DNA of 64,000 bases, taken from NCBI GenBank assembly GCA_029948255.1, contig JALIZF010001494.1, positions 297,704-361,703 of the forward strand, written 5' to 3'. The notes beneath the pieces were generated by a model. The model did no database searches. It was not told the origin of the DNA and saw only the letters and a list, made by a program, of their open reading frames with translations. Below, in pieces: positions 11,770 through 23,269 of the stretch (the first letter of the stretch is position 1; the number at the start of each line of letters is the position of its first letter). The position numbers were made by a program, and so were the translations under genes. This DNA comes from Telmatactis stephensoni. Taxonomy: Eukaryota > Cnidaria > Anthozoa > Actiniaria > Isophelliidae.

Positions 11770-13436
11770 ATTTTAGCTCAGCAGAGACCTGATTTACGTC
11801 ATCGATAAAACGTTATTAATTTTGTATAACTTATATGTTAAAACGAATCATGTGATTTTATTCAAACCTATTTCTGATACCTTATACCAAAGCCTTGTTA
11901 ATTGTGCTGTCGCTAATACTATGCATGGAAACTATTGAAATACCAAAATATTTCTAATTGTTTGTGAGCCGCGAATCGACACTCAGCATCCCTCACGCAG
12001 TCTGAGTATTGCAAAGACGTACATCGACGCTAAATATGAAAAATAGGAATCAGTTTCGACCAGCTACTGGGGACTGCTCGTTGAAAAGGCATCAATCTGA
12101 ATAAGTGTCAAAAACGAAGCTAATTGAACTACAGCTGAACGATTAAGAGTAGAAACCGCATCGAAGTTGGTAGACAGAAAAAAGCTCAAAAGAAGATTTT
12201 CAAGGTAAGAAGCTTCGTGATCCTTATTTGATAAGTGGGTTGCATATTATACACAAAACAAGAACGCTTGATTCACGATCTGAACTCTTTCAGTCAAACC
12301 AAGGCACAATCCTGTCAAAATATTTACGTTTGGATTCAAATATTCAAAAGGAAAACGATTGTACACGAGCACTTCAGCATACAGCCGGCACACCATGTAG
12401 TCTCCAATGATTTCAAAGCCAAAAATATTAGGTTTTGTTGGTAGAGTTATTGGTTTTTTATCAGGCAGTCACCTTTAGTCATCCCAAATTGGCTTTTTTG
12501 TGAATACGCTATACATAACAAAAACATTTTTAATGAAATGCGAATAAAAGGCAAGCATTGCAAATTTGAAAAATAAATTGGCCTTTCTGATTGATGAATT
12601 GATAAGCATAGAATCTAAATGAAAACATGCAGCAAAATCCACGTTAAATGATTAAAATAAAGCTTTAATATTAACAGTAATAAAACATGTAAATTACGCC
12701 AAAAATAGCAACTGCACAATTAGATGGATGGTAAGCTAGGCTCTCACTTCTCACCTATATAATCAATTCGACACGCGACAGTCAATCAAATAAGTGAGCT
12801 AGCATAAGTTCCTTGAGCAGGCTTAATATCCACATTCAAATATCACTCACAAACATATAAGCAAATTGCTTCCCGAAACCCGTAGTGTTTCAGGTTTCAA
12901 GGTAATAATGGACCAAATTATACCATGGCGTCAAAAATATGTTTTTGAGATGGAATTAATTGAAACAGGCTTAAATTATTGATATATAGAATCAAAACCT
13001 TTCTTCAAAAACCACTATTTTAATTTTCTCATACTGTATTTCGTCTTCTCTATTATTTTGTTTGCATTCTTATTCGCTTTCTTGCTTTCATTCCCGCATA
13101 TATATATATATATTCACTAGCTTACTAAAATGATTTCATTTGTTCCTTATCTTGTTCAATTTCCCTTTCCCCTTGAAACTGTCTCGAATTGTATTATTTA
13201 TTTTTGATATATCAATAGCAGAGCAGCTTTGATCGCTCTTTTTTTAGATTTGATGCATTAGTTCTGGCAACCTATTTAATCATTGTATTAATTCACTACA
13301 TGGATTCAATTCGTTTATTCATTCACATATCGTTTTGACTTATTTGTCAGTGTAATTTCTATAGAATCGCACATTGCCACTGTAACGCAGGTTAACAATA
13401 GCTCAACCATATATAAATCATTCACCTATGCAATTA
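11770..13436. other. AT-rich stretch with no recognised gene
   Basis: Only short frames, a (TA)n run near 13098 and scattered poly-A/T. Nothing supports an exon. Confidence 0.5.
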
Positions 13437-13600
13437 TCTCATCCATTCATTCATTCATTCATCCATCCATCCATCCATCCATCCATCCATCCATTCATTC
13501 ATTCATTCATTCATCCATCCATGCGCCATTCTTTCATCCATCCATCCATCCATCCATCCATCCATCCATCCATCCATCCATCCATCCATCCATTCATTCA
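13437..13600. repeat. (CATT)n/(CATC)n microsatellite
   Basis: Blocks of CATT and CATC in alternation, interrupted once near 13520 by a GCGCCATTC segment. The Ser/Ile/His/Pro frame across it is an artefact. Confidence 0.97.
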
Positions 13601-13943
13601 ATTTTTCTCTTCTTCTCTGAATTATGCCGTCAATGTTCCGAGTTCATTATTCACTCATCCAGACATAAACCTCAAACTTCTTGAAAACCCAGACACATGA
13701 GTACTTCCAAAGCTAGTTCATCTTCCTGTGTTACTTTATTAGCTTTTGTCCCTCGAAGTTCCTCGGAGCCCAAAGGATTAGAAAATAACCCTTACAACAA
13801 TCTAATTAATTCAAGTCAAAGATCTGATGCAGGGGAAGAGAGGCTGAAATACTGATTGAGGAATCTTGGGGGAGGGGAGGGTGCTTAGAGATAAACGTAA
13901 CCGCACACGGGAGGGACAAAGGAACGTATTTTGGCTCTCTAAA

Positions 13944-14091
13944 GCCTGGTTTTCACGGTACGAGCAACGAAAGCAGAAGTGGAAGCAACATGCGCAGACT
14001 CAGTGAATCATTGTCTTCTCTCATTAAATGCAACGCTGAGTCTGCGCGTCTTTCTTTCGCTTCTGCTTAACGTCGCTTATGAAAGCCAGGG
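13944..14091. mobile_element. 148-bp palindromic MITE
   Basis: The left arm (GCCTGGTTTTCACGG ... GCGCAGACTCAG) pairs with the right arm (CTGAGTCTGCGC ... GAAAGCCAGG) over about 60 bp with several mismatches and a ~30-nt loop. Confidence 0.8.
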
Positions 14092-17000
14092 ACGCAGCCC
14101 TAGCGAGAAAAAGGCTTGTCTCTACACATGTATAAGAAAAAAAGCCTATTACATTATAACGAAATTATGGGGGTATTCTATATTACCGATCTCTTTTGAT
14201 CAAATCCAAGAAAGAGTAGGGAAAAAATTTCAGGTCAGTTAAACTTCGAGAAGTAAGGCACTGGATGAGGGTTTTTCTGACGGAGGCAGGGAGAATATGT
14301 TACCGCCGAATCCGATGAAGAGCGACCACTTAGACTTTCATATCGATGTTTGCAAATCGCATTCGATGGACGTCAGTCATTCTTTAGAGACTCAAACTCC
14401 ACTCAAATAAACTATTCTTAACCCAAACATTTCTAAAGAAACTCTATTTCAACTTCTTTGTAACCGATATCAATTAATTTTTCTTAGAAAAAGAAAATTT
14501 TTCGAGACGCAATAATGATTGACGTCTGATCACAATGCAAACTGCAATATGTTGCAGTCTAGGTGGTCGAGCTTCATCAGAATCAGGGTTAATAGTATAT
14601 TAAATTCTAGGGAGAAAATCAGTCAAATTTTGATATCCTGCTTCAAAGCATCTGCTTCTATAATCATATACTGAAAACAATTGGCGACGCTACAAAACGT
14701 TTCGTGACGTTTAACAATTGCTAAATTGCCGTCGTATTTTTGTTATCAATTAATTTCAAGTTTTGTCAAGGAGCTAAGTCACGTGACAGGATGAAGTTTT
14801 GCCTTTAGGTTGACAAAGAAATTGACACATGTATGACATGAAATTAAATCTGAAAACGATTTTGTGATCAATGTCCTGACTACCACTCTTAAACTCTCCA
14901 CAAAATCTTGAAAATAGTTTGTGTGTGGTCAATTCGAGCCCTATTTTAAATAATCAATCAATCACATAAATTTCCTCCCTGCATGAGCTAACGTCTTTGC
15001 AACGCTTGTGAATTAAAAATTCCCATTTTGTTGGATAGCGCTTTGATGTTTGCTGGCTAGACTGATCTGCATGTAGTAGAATGCGATAATGTGGACTGAA
15101 TGTCCAATTGCTGACAATCTATTGTCACAGGGATTACAGTTCACTGAGCTAAAATAGTCATTAGGACCCCGCGTCAAGTTGCGCGTTCGCATTGGAGCAA
15201 ATCTTATTCATATCGTATCAACACAACGTATTTGGTCTTACCAACGGCACCAAGGTTGAAACCGCTGAAGCTCAGTACAGGAGAAGCAAGTAAGAACACG
15301 ACAAAACGTACATACTCTGTAACTCTAATTGATATTGTATTGAGATGCCAGTTAAGTAATAATCACCCGGAATGTGAATTTTTGTTTGTGTTACCGATTT
15401 TTATAACTTCACGACCTCGATGTTGATAAACTCTGGGACGTTTTCGCAGGATTTTTCCACAAAAACTTTCCATTTTAAACCTTCTTCTTATCTTTGAACA
15501 AACTCTTTGAAAGAACTTTTTTGAAAGCAAAAATTGGCTCTAAACAAACTTCGTTTATGCTAATTGGAACTAGCGATGTTATTGCACAAAGTTTTGTCTT
15601 TAGTTTTGAGCTCATTTCGAAATAAAACTTCTGCGTCATCGACAGATTGTTCAATTCCAGCATTTTTTACTTTCTTGTGTATTTGCCCAGATTAATGCCT
15701 TCGATGAATTCAGTATAAATTCTTCTACGATGAGTAAATGACTCAAAATCACTCAAGTTCATTAAGATAAGCACAGAACGTTCCGCTTTGGTGTGATTTG
15801 TAAATTATGCTTGCTTGTACAATTTACCGAAAGTTTGATTTTCTTGCGATTAATTTGAATGTAAACCAACTGTTCCTTCCAACGTTGAAATAATTGGTCA
15901 TTATCTAATCTGGTCGCATTTCAAAAGCTTGTAGTAAAAATCGTTTGAAGCGACATTAATCAAGATTCAAGCCATTATCCGCTTCAACGCTCAGAACATA
16001 CACTTTTGTTCACATGTGTTCAAGCCGTCAAAGGCTTTAAGACAGTATTTATAAACAAAAATTAATTGAAACACTGATACTCTTTCGCTGTCCCTTTTCT
16101 TCAATTCCCTATTCCAGTTCTCTTGTATAAATCTTTATCTTTTTTTCATTTTTTCTATTCATTAATCGTTTAGAATGCCAAAAATATACATTTTAATACT
16201 TCGAATTTCCATCACGAACTACAAGAAACAATTATTTTATAAGCAATTGCTGAAAGTTTATTGCGTCTTGCACTGGAATATATTGGCCGGGCGGAACTTA
16301 GGAAATGTTACTACAATCACGTTTTATCTGAATCGGTTGGTTTTCGTATTCGGATTTTAGTAGCAGTTATATTTTTGACTTTTCTTTGATTTCTGGTGTG
16401 TGACGAAGTTGATAATTCTTGCCTTTTGAAAATTCCGCAATCCCTGCTTTAGTTTATTTAGCGTTTGAGACGTCGGAAAAAAACGTCTAAGAATTCATTT
16501 CTGTCTCATGAGAATGACTTAAGATTGCTCTTAGCGGTAAACTTTTCTTTGTCTTTACTCAAAACTAAGCAAACACACAGGCAATATTAGAAAATAATTA
16601 ATATGAAACCCTACTTTTGACGTCCAACTCGGCAAGAGATGGAAAAAATACAGTAATTTTTAATTTGCATCCAATTTAGCCATAACACTTTGTATATCGT
16701 AAAACAGGTTTTTTGTTATTCAATACAAAGCATACGAAATGTGGTTTAGAGAACTGTAAAAGTGATTTATCCCTGATTTTAGTGGATTACTTTGTTTATC
16801 TAAGGAAGACAAACAATCTATATCGGACTAGAATTTCTCTAACGGGTTTAAAATCAAAGTGTTTTGGCTTAAAGGACAGCTAAACGATGGATCAATCTGG
16901 ATGAAGCTATATTCCGTCGTTTAAAGGTATCTGAAGTTTTCGAATGAGAGTGTTAATAGCCTAAAAGAACCGGGAATTCATGTATTGACTTAGTGAAGTG

Positions 17001-17157
17001 GAGTGTTTATGTTGTCATGACGACAGGCAGTCTACATCAAGGTGTTCTTGTTTCGTTCGTTTCGTCTGTTACGCCTAATACTGATATACTTGAGAATTCC
17101 GAGTATTACTCAATTACATGACGAGTGAAAAGCATCATATCTGACCGACCGACTGGC
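14092..17157. other. non-coding stretch without recognised feature
   Basis: No frame above 90 codons, no domain and no long inverted repeat that I could see. Possibly intron of a gene spanning from the EGF to the lectin exons, or intergenic. Confidence 0.45.
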
Positions 17158-17161
17158 CGAC

Positions 17162-17162
17162 C

Positions 17163-17220
<58 letters not shown>

Positions 17221-17250
17221 TTGGCTGGCTGGTTGGCTGGCTGGCTGGTC
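17162..17250. repeat. (GGCT)n microsatellite
   Basis: About 20 GGCT units with a few GGTT variants. Confidence 0.97.
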
Positions 17251-17944
17251 CATTGCATGATCAATCGAAAATCAGTTTAAATAAGTATTGTTTTGTTTAC
17301 TTCTTTGATTGATAGATTGACACATTTGCCAGATTAATGTCCTGCATGTTTCTCTTTACTCCACTTTTCACACTTTTTCTATTCTTTCATTTCCCCCTAT
17401 AATCAATTTAATCTATGTGCGCTTTATATTAATTCGATTTCTTCAAATTATTCACGTATCTCAGCCATTTAGATATAATTGAAATACATGATGGTAGGAC
17501 CTCCTCAGATTTTCAATTAAAATTTTCCAAAAAGTAATTGGATCTATTGAGCTGCTTGTAATATCCGGTAAAATAATGACTCTATGTCGTTAAAAGACCA
17601 TTTTTATAAGTTTTATGTTTGCAATAAACCATAGTTAGATACGATGCATTTCAGCAGATTTGAGCTTTAAACAGAATCTTAATGCGTTTCAAAGCACCTG
17701 ATGAAAAATCCGCCATAAACGGGCTTACGGGATTCACGATCGAGAGGGAGATTGGTTGACTAAAATACTTGATTTAAAACCATATGAACACGACAATTCA
17801 CATTTAGTTTGCTTTGGCATGTACCTCAAAGATATTCATTTTGAAGTTGTTAAATTTAAAAGACCAAAACCGAAAACTGAGAGAATTCAGTACTACATTA
17901 CCTCATCTACCCGTACTCCCTTTCGGTCAAGTCGTGTCCTTAAG

Positions 17945-18201
17945 TGAGATATAACGCGCGTGCTGATTGGCTGGCTACCATGTTTGTATCAGAGGACAAA
18001 GATATGGCTCGCACAAAAACGTTGAAAATATTTTATAAAAGTAAAATAAAATGATCGCTTATGTCTTTGTACTGTGATATAAACACTCTGGAAGATGTAG
18101 AGCACTCGAAAAAGCAAGAGAAACTATGCTTGCTTTTCTCTTGCTCTATATCTTCCATCGTGTTTATATCACAGTACAGAGATATACGCGCGCGTTTTAT
18201 A
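17945..18201. mobile_element. palindromic repeat interrupted at its right end by a younger MITE
   Basis: 17945-18115 (GAGATATAACGCGCGTGCTG...) is homologous to the reverse complement of 40697-40889. From about 18067 the sequence folds back. GTACTGTGATATAAACAC and the following AAGATxTAGAGCA pair with the inverse at 18118-18180, giving a ~50-bp stem. Its continuation after TTTTATA is split by the MITE at 18202-18487 and resumes as TATTGCTTAAAT at 18492. An uninterrupted relative is at 60325-60372. Confidence 0.75.
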
Positions 18202-18487
18202 CACCTATTTCAATAAACGTTGTCGTACAAAAACCCTCAAGCCTACGCGACTCACCTGAAAGGAATCATGGGTAGAATTTGATAACGTTATAAAAACACA
18301 CAAATATCCACATAACAATTCAAGTCTACCTTGCCCTCATCTTATATACCAAAGAACTTCATTTGATGATGAAATCAAGACTGAACTTCAGCTGAAAAGC
18401 GAGTGAGATTTTGCAACTTCCCATACTCCTTTTCGGTCTAGTCTCGTGGGCTTAATTCTCGTACGACAATCTTTTTTGAAATAGGTG
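18202..18487. mobile_element. MITE, CACCTATTTC family, copy 2 (nested)
   Basis: 286 bp, ends CACCTATTTCAA and TTGAAATAGGTG, flanked by TA on both sides (18200-18201, 18488-18489). It sits inside the palindromic repeat at 17945-18201. More diverged inside than copies 1 and 3. Confidence 0.9.
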
Positions 18488-18499
18488 TATATATTGCTT

Positions 18500-19366
18500 A
18501 AATACATTGTTTGGCCACAATACAAATATAATACTAATACTAGAGGACTAAGACAGTTCTTACTACATGGTAGCTAGACTTGCTTAGATCTTGTATAAAT
18601 TCGGCAAACGCTTCCTGTGAAAGTCATCAGTATACTATTTCCAGAACGAGAATAGCAATTTAAAGATTCATATACATATCTCAATTTGCCTCGCTACTGC
18701 TTTATTTCAACTTCTAAAACAAAGCTCAGACGCGGATCCAGACAAAAAGCTCACCGTTTTCCGAAGTCAATATGAGACTGCGACCCCGCCCCCCTCTCGC
18801 GCGCAGAGTATTTTTCCCCTCTTTGAATCCCTTAAGGGCATTTCCAAATCCCATTCTTAATTCTTAGATGAAGTTTTTATCATGATGAAAGCTTGCAAAG
18901 AGGAGAGTATTATAGATGATTGGTCTGTAAAGTTGATCCATGAAATTGATCTGTAAAAATCTAAAAATCTGACGGGCTTCCGTAAACCGGTGTAAACGGG
19001 ACTGGATCCTCGCCTGAAGCTCTTCTTTTTATCTTATTTCCCTATTAGCAACTAAGAAGCGCTTAGAATTTTTCCGGCCAATGTGAAACATAGCATTAGC
19101 ATGCATTGGTATTCGCCATTTCGAAGTTGAAGCTCGAGTTAAATCATAAGACTACTGTTCGTGCCTCCTGTCATGGCTGCCGTCACGTGATGGTGTAAAG
19201 CCTCTATAGATACGTAAAATACATTGAAACATTTTATGAAAGTAGTGATTTATGTTTGTAGCTAATAAATTTACTCTTGATATTCACAAATTTGTTAAAA
19301 TAATTGAATTCTTTTCATGTTTGAAACATTTTATACGCTCTTACCACAGGTAGCCCAAGCTGTACA
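18500..19366. other. non-coding stretch without recognised feature
   Basis: No domain-bearing frame or obvious repeat structure seen. Confidence 0.4.
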
Positions 19367-19655
19367 TCTTCCAAAGTCTTTGAAATATTAAAAACAAAAA
19401 ATGAAGCTTACCAAATAACTTATGGAGCTTTTATTACTTATTTTTTCTCGATGTTTATAACGCTTTTGAGCAAAATCGCGCGAGTTACAGCGAAAAGCCC
19501 AATGTAATTATTAAAGACCAATTCCAATTTTAAAATCGCTGTAACGCTCGCGCGATTTTGGCTCAAAATCGCCCTAAAAATTGAGAGGAAAAACTCCATA
19601 AGTTATTTACTAAGCTATATTTTTTATTTTTTATTTTTCCAAGCCATTTGGAAGT
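19367..19655. mobile_element. MITE with ~130-bp inverted arms
   Basis: The left arm carries CTTCCAAA, AACTTATGGAGCTTTT and AAAATCGCGCGAGTTACAGCG. The right arm repeats these in inverse order (CGCTGTAACGCTCGCGCGAT, AAAAACTCCATAAGTTATTT, TTTGGAAG). The loop is about 45 nt. Confidence 0.8.
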
Positions 19656-20153
19656 TTTATCTAACCAAATGTACTGCTTGAACTTCCTGTTGTCTTACAA
19701 TCCACTCATTAGTAATGGAAGTCGTAAAATACTATTTAATTGCTTCTTTATCGTTAGCATCGATACTATATTAAAAGCATATATAGTCTGCATGAGTTAT
19801 TATGCATTACATATATATATATTATTTTAAGATCGGTAAGTTATCTAAAAGCATCGAGACTATTCTATTGATATTCATTCAAGGAAGAGATACGGCGGAT
19901 GGAGGAAACGGCTTTAGAGTGAAATGAATTTCATTTATTGAATTTTACAGCTTAATGGATCAGATCTCCAACGCCGAGGTTTAGTCACAGTGTTAGGTTA
20001 TAATTAGACAAAAAAAATCATTAAAACTGGATTTATTACCTTTAAAGCGAAATTTAGATCATCCTCAGGGACTTACAAACACAAAGCCGATACTGGTTGC
20101 TAATTACTTTGTGTTTGTGGCGTTTTTCGACTTTGTTTCTTTTTTCGGTCTTT

Positions 20154-20156
20154 CTT

Positions 20157-20189
<33 letters not shown>

Positions 20190-20222
20190 CCGTCTGTCCG
20201 TCTGTCCGTCTGTCTGTCTGTC

Positions 20223-20254
<32 letters not shown>

Positions 20255-20283
20255 CGTCCGTCCGTCCGTCCGTCTGTCTGTTG
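20154..20283. repeat. (TCTG)n/(TCCG)n microsatellite
   Basis: About 32 tetranucleotide units. The Cys/Leu/Ser/Val frame across it is an artefact. Confidence 0.97.
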
Positions 20284-20724
20284 TCTAGTTCTTTCTTTCT
20301 TCCTTCCTTTTATTTCTCCTCTATGTCAATGATTACTTCAGCGAAGTCCCTTGCTTTGCAGGGTTTTATAGAATTCTTCTTTAAAAGGTTCTTAGAGCTA
20401 TGTTTTATGCTATGTTTATGCTATGCGACCAAAAATGTAGTCGTTAGGCGTTAAAATAGAAAAAAAACCTACCTTAAGCCGTAAAAAAAAGTTAGTCGTA
20501 AAACGTTTTTCTAGCAAACATTTTCAGTTCATTTTGAAACTACCAAGAACACTTGTCAACGCTTTTGTGAGGCATAGCTTATTACTTCGTATTTCGTGGC
20601 ATGGTATATACCGGTAAATATTAACTGCGGTCTTGCTCGGTAAACCAGAAGAGTCTTAAGACTTTAAATGTGTTATTCAACAATGAAAACTTAACCTCCA
20701 AAGACAATGAAAATCAATTATTAA

Positions 20725-21197
20725 AGTGCCCCTAACCCCTAAATTGAACTTCTGAGAATCGTTTCTTCATGAATGGAAATTTTTAATGGTGAAATATCCC
20801 CGGATAAAATCATCTCCTTTCGGAGCATTAAGCATTTGAAGTCAGGAAATGCAAATGAGATGACGTAAAAAAGGAATTTGCATGATTTTGTCTCCAATTT
20901 GAAACAAGTGTGTTTGAGTTGGGTGGCAAAAACATTCACCAAACTTTGTACTTAAGCATTGAAAATGTTTTGCAAATAAAAAAATGGTATAAAATTCATC
21001 ATCATTCAGTGTTTTTGTATATTTTTAAATACTACTTAAAAGTAGTCCTTTTTCTACGTCATCTCATTTGCATTTTCAGATTTCAAATGCTTAATCCTCA
21101 TAAAGGAGATGATTTTATCCTGAAATATTTAACCATAAGGCTTTTCCATTCATGAAGAAACGATTATCAGAATTTCAATTTAGGGGTTAGGGGCACT
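20725..21197. mobile_element. 473-bp MITE with TTAA target duplication (piggyBac-like)
   Basis: Ends AGTGCCCCTAACCCCTAAAT and its inverse. The inverted arms run about 155 bp each (20725-20880, 21043-21197) and include GATGATTTTATCC and GCAAATGAGATGACGTA. TTAA at 20721-20724 and 21198-21201 flanks it exactly. Short frames on both strands are shadows of the arms. TTAA is the piggyBac-type target; no transposase is present. Confidence 0.93.
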
Positions 21198-21846
21198 TTA
21201 AGTTCCCTTTTAAATAATCGTATAAAGGAAAGACTAAGCAGTACCGTAAAAAAGCCGAAATATTAATTAATCGTTAACCGTAAATGCTACCACCCCATTG
21301 AAACTCTCTCCTAGTTGGTGTGTAAAGCCACAAAAGTGCAAATGAATTATTCTAACTTCCTCAGTTTCTCGACGCTAGGAAAAATATACTAATCAAATAT
21401 CATATTGGCTGCAGCTACAACTAAAATGGTATGTATATGATTTTCGAATTCAATTCTGGGTTAAAAATATTTTTCCTAATAAACCTTTTTACTGATGATG
21501 ACGATCCTGTCCATTGACGACATGCCCATTGAGGGCACTCAAGCCGTGAAAACTTCGAGTATTATGTCACTTTTTTAAAATGCATCTCTTGAGCCATTGG
21601 TTTGGAAATACTACTCATTTTGATCATGCACTTGGTGTATTTGAACCCTTTGATTCATTTTAGAGTGTTTCTGAACATACTAACTATGGTTCATGAAGTA
21701 GAAGAAAGGTTAGAAACCAATCAATATATGACCTGAAAAAACTTGAGGTGTTAGGCTGGTTCGAGTGTCCTCACTATAAGCTAATCCAGTTACATTTTGA
21801 TGTGCACCTAATTCTTACTCAGTTTTAGACAAAAGAATATTAGAGG

Positions 21847-21915
21847 GTTATAGTCGGTTATTTAGTGCGCGGCCTTGTAAGTGAGATGTCCCGAATTCGA
21901 TTACCAACAACCTCG
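21847..21915 (+). repeat. degenerate tRNA-like sequence (SINE head relic)
   Basis: TAGTCGGTTATTTAGTGC resembles a Pol III A box, GGCCTTGTAAGTGAGA resembles a tRNA-Thr (TGT) anticodon arm, and CGAATTCGATTACC resembles a B box. It is too eroded to be a functional tRNA. Confidence 0.35.
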
Positions 21916-21975
21916 CACACTTATTTCGACTTCTTCAGTTTTAATCCTATTGCTTTGCTTAACTTCTTTAAATAG

Positions 21976-22031
21976 AGAGAGGGGGACGGAGGAAGAGAGA
22001 GGGAAAGAGGGAGGGGGGGGGGGAGGGGTAG
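21976..22031. repeat. purine/G-rich low-complexity tract
   Basis: GA-rich run ending in about a dozen consecutive G bases, then GGGG. Possible G-quadruplex former on the plus strand. Confidence 0.8.
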
Positions 22032-22869
22032 AGTACACACCATCGACTTCAATTTTATCAGTAACTTTTGAATTTAATTGACTGTCACGTACGAGTTACC
22101 GACGTAAAACCAGTTCGTTACCTTTATCGTTAACAATATTCCAGCGTGGACGGAACGTGACGAGATCTTAAGTTCAGTTCATAGTAGTAAAGGCTTTAGT
22201 TAATTCGGATGTGTTATTGTGTTAATTAGTCTGTTATTGTGTCCATTAGTCTGCATCACATCCGGAAAAAAACTCGTTTAGTTCGTCTGCATGGCAGCGC
22301 GACACGAATCGTGTTCTGGACCCCAAAGTCTTTCTGGTTTTTGAAAAGACTCTTGGGATTTGCTAAATCGTGAAGGTTACTCTAATGCCGTTTCTTATTG
22401 GATGTCCTTTCGCGCCAACATGACATGAGCACTGCTTCTATGGAAATACGGCCAACGGCAAGTAGCGTTATTTTAGCCAACCATGAAATTCTTTTCAAAT
22501 TAAATCAGAAAGATGTTAGAATACGATTCTTGTCGCTGTTATGCAAACGGAATAAACGAGAGGTTTTTTTTCGAATGTGACACTGGTTAGAACTAGATAA
22601 GCTGTACCGCTGACTATTTCAACAATGAAGTAGATCAAATGTTCGCCTAAAAACATCGACAATTGATCTTCGCCGTGTTTTCAAAATCAAATCTTTGCTA
22701 GAAAAACGTTGTACGCTGATTACCTTTGTTTCCAGCTAACGGTTAACGAGGGGGACATGTGGTTTCGGACAGGTGGATTCAGCCATTTTTTAGTGCGGAT
22801 TTTCGATATTTTTATCGCGGATTTGCGGATCGCTCACAATATAAAAAGTTTCGGTTTGCGGATTGTATA

Positions 22870-23149
22870 TACCTATTTCAATGAATGTTGTCGGCAAAAG
22901 CTTACGCGACTCACCCGAAAGGGAGTATGGGTAGAAATTACTAAAGCTATAAAACCACATAAATCAGCCGTAGGACAACTCAAAATAGCTTGCCTTGACC
23001 ATAAACACTAAAGAATTTCACTTGCAGAAGCTAAAATCGCAAGACCAAACCTGAAAAAGAGTGAATTTTTACCTAATACCTATAGTCCTTTTCGGTCTTG
23101 TCGCGTAGGCTTGAGACCTCTCGTACGACAACCTTTTTTGAAATAGGTG
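22870..23149. mobile_element. MITE, CACCTATTTC family, copy 3
   Basis: 280 bp, closest to copy 1 at 9742 (long identical blocks such as TCGGCAAAAGCTTACGCGAC). TA at 22868-22869 and 23150-23151. It is inserted between GCGGATT-rich sequence halves that themselves lie inside an inverted pair (CGTTAACGAGGGGGACATG at 22741 and CATGTCCGGCCTTCGTTAACG at 23220). Confidence 0.92.
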
Positions 23150-23269
23150 TATTCATTTGCGTGATATTTCGTGGTTTTAAAAGGTTTTATATTGCGGATT
23201 TACGGATTCTGCAGTCCCCATGTCCGGCCTTCGTTAACGTTTTGGCTGTCTTATCCATAGCTAACGGTT

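Noticed and set aside
10813..20332. Low-complexity frames over microsatellites (Phe/Leu/Ser at 10.9 and 11.5 kb, Ser/Ile/His/Pro at 13.4 kb, Cys/Leu/Ser/Val at 20.1 kb)
   Set aside because: Simple repeats without stops in several frames; no real gene signals.
20739..21155. Two frames on opposite strands with similar peptides
   Set aside because: They are the two inverted arms of the 473-bp MITE read outwards, not paralogous genes.
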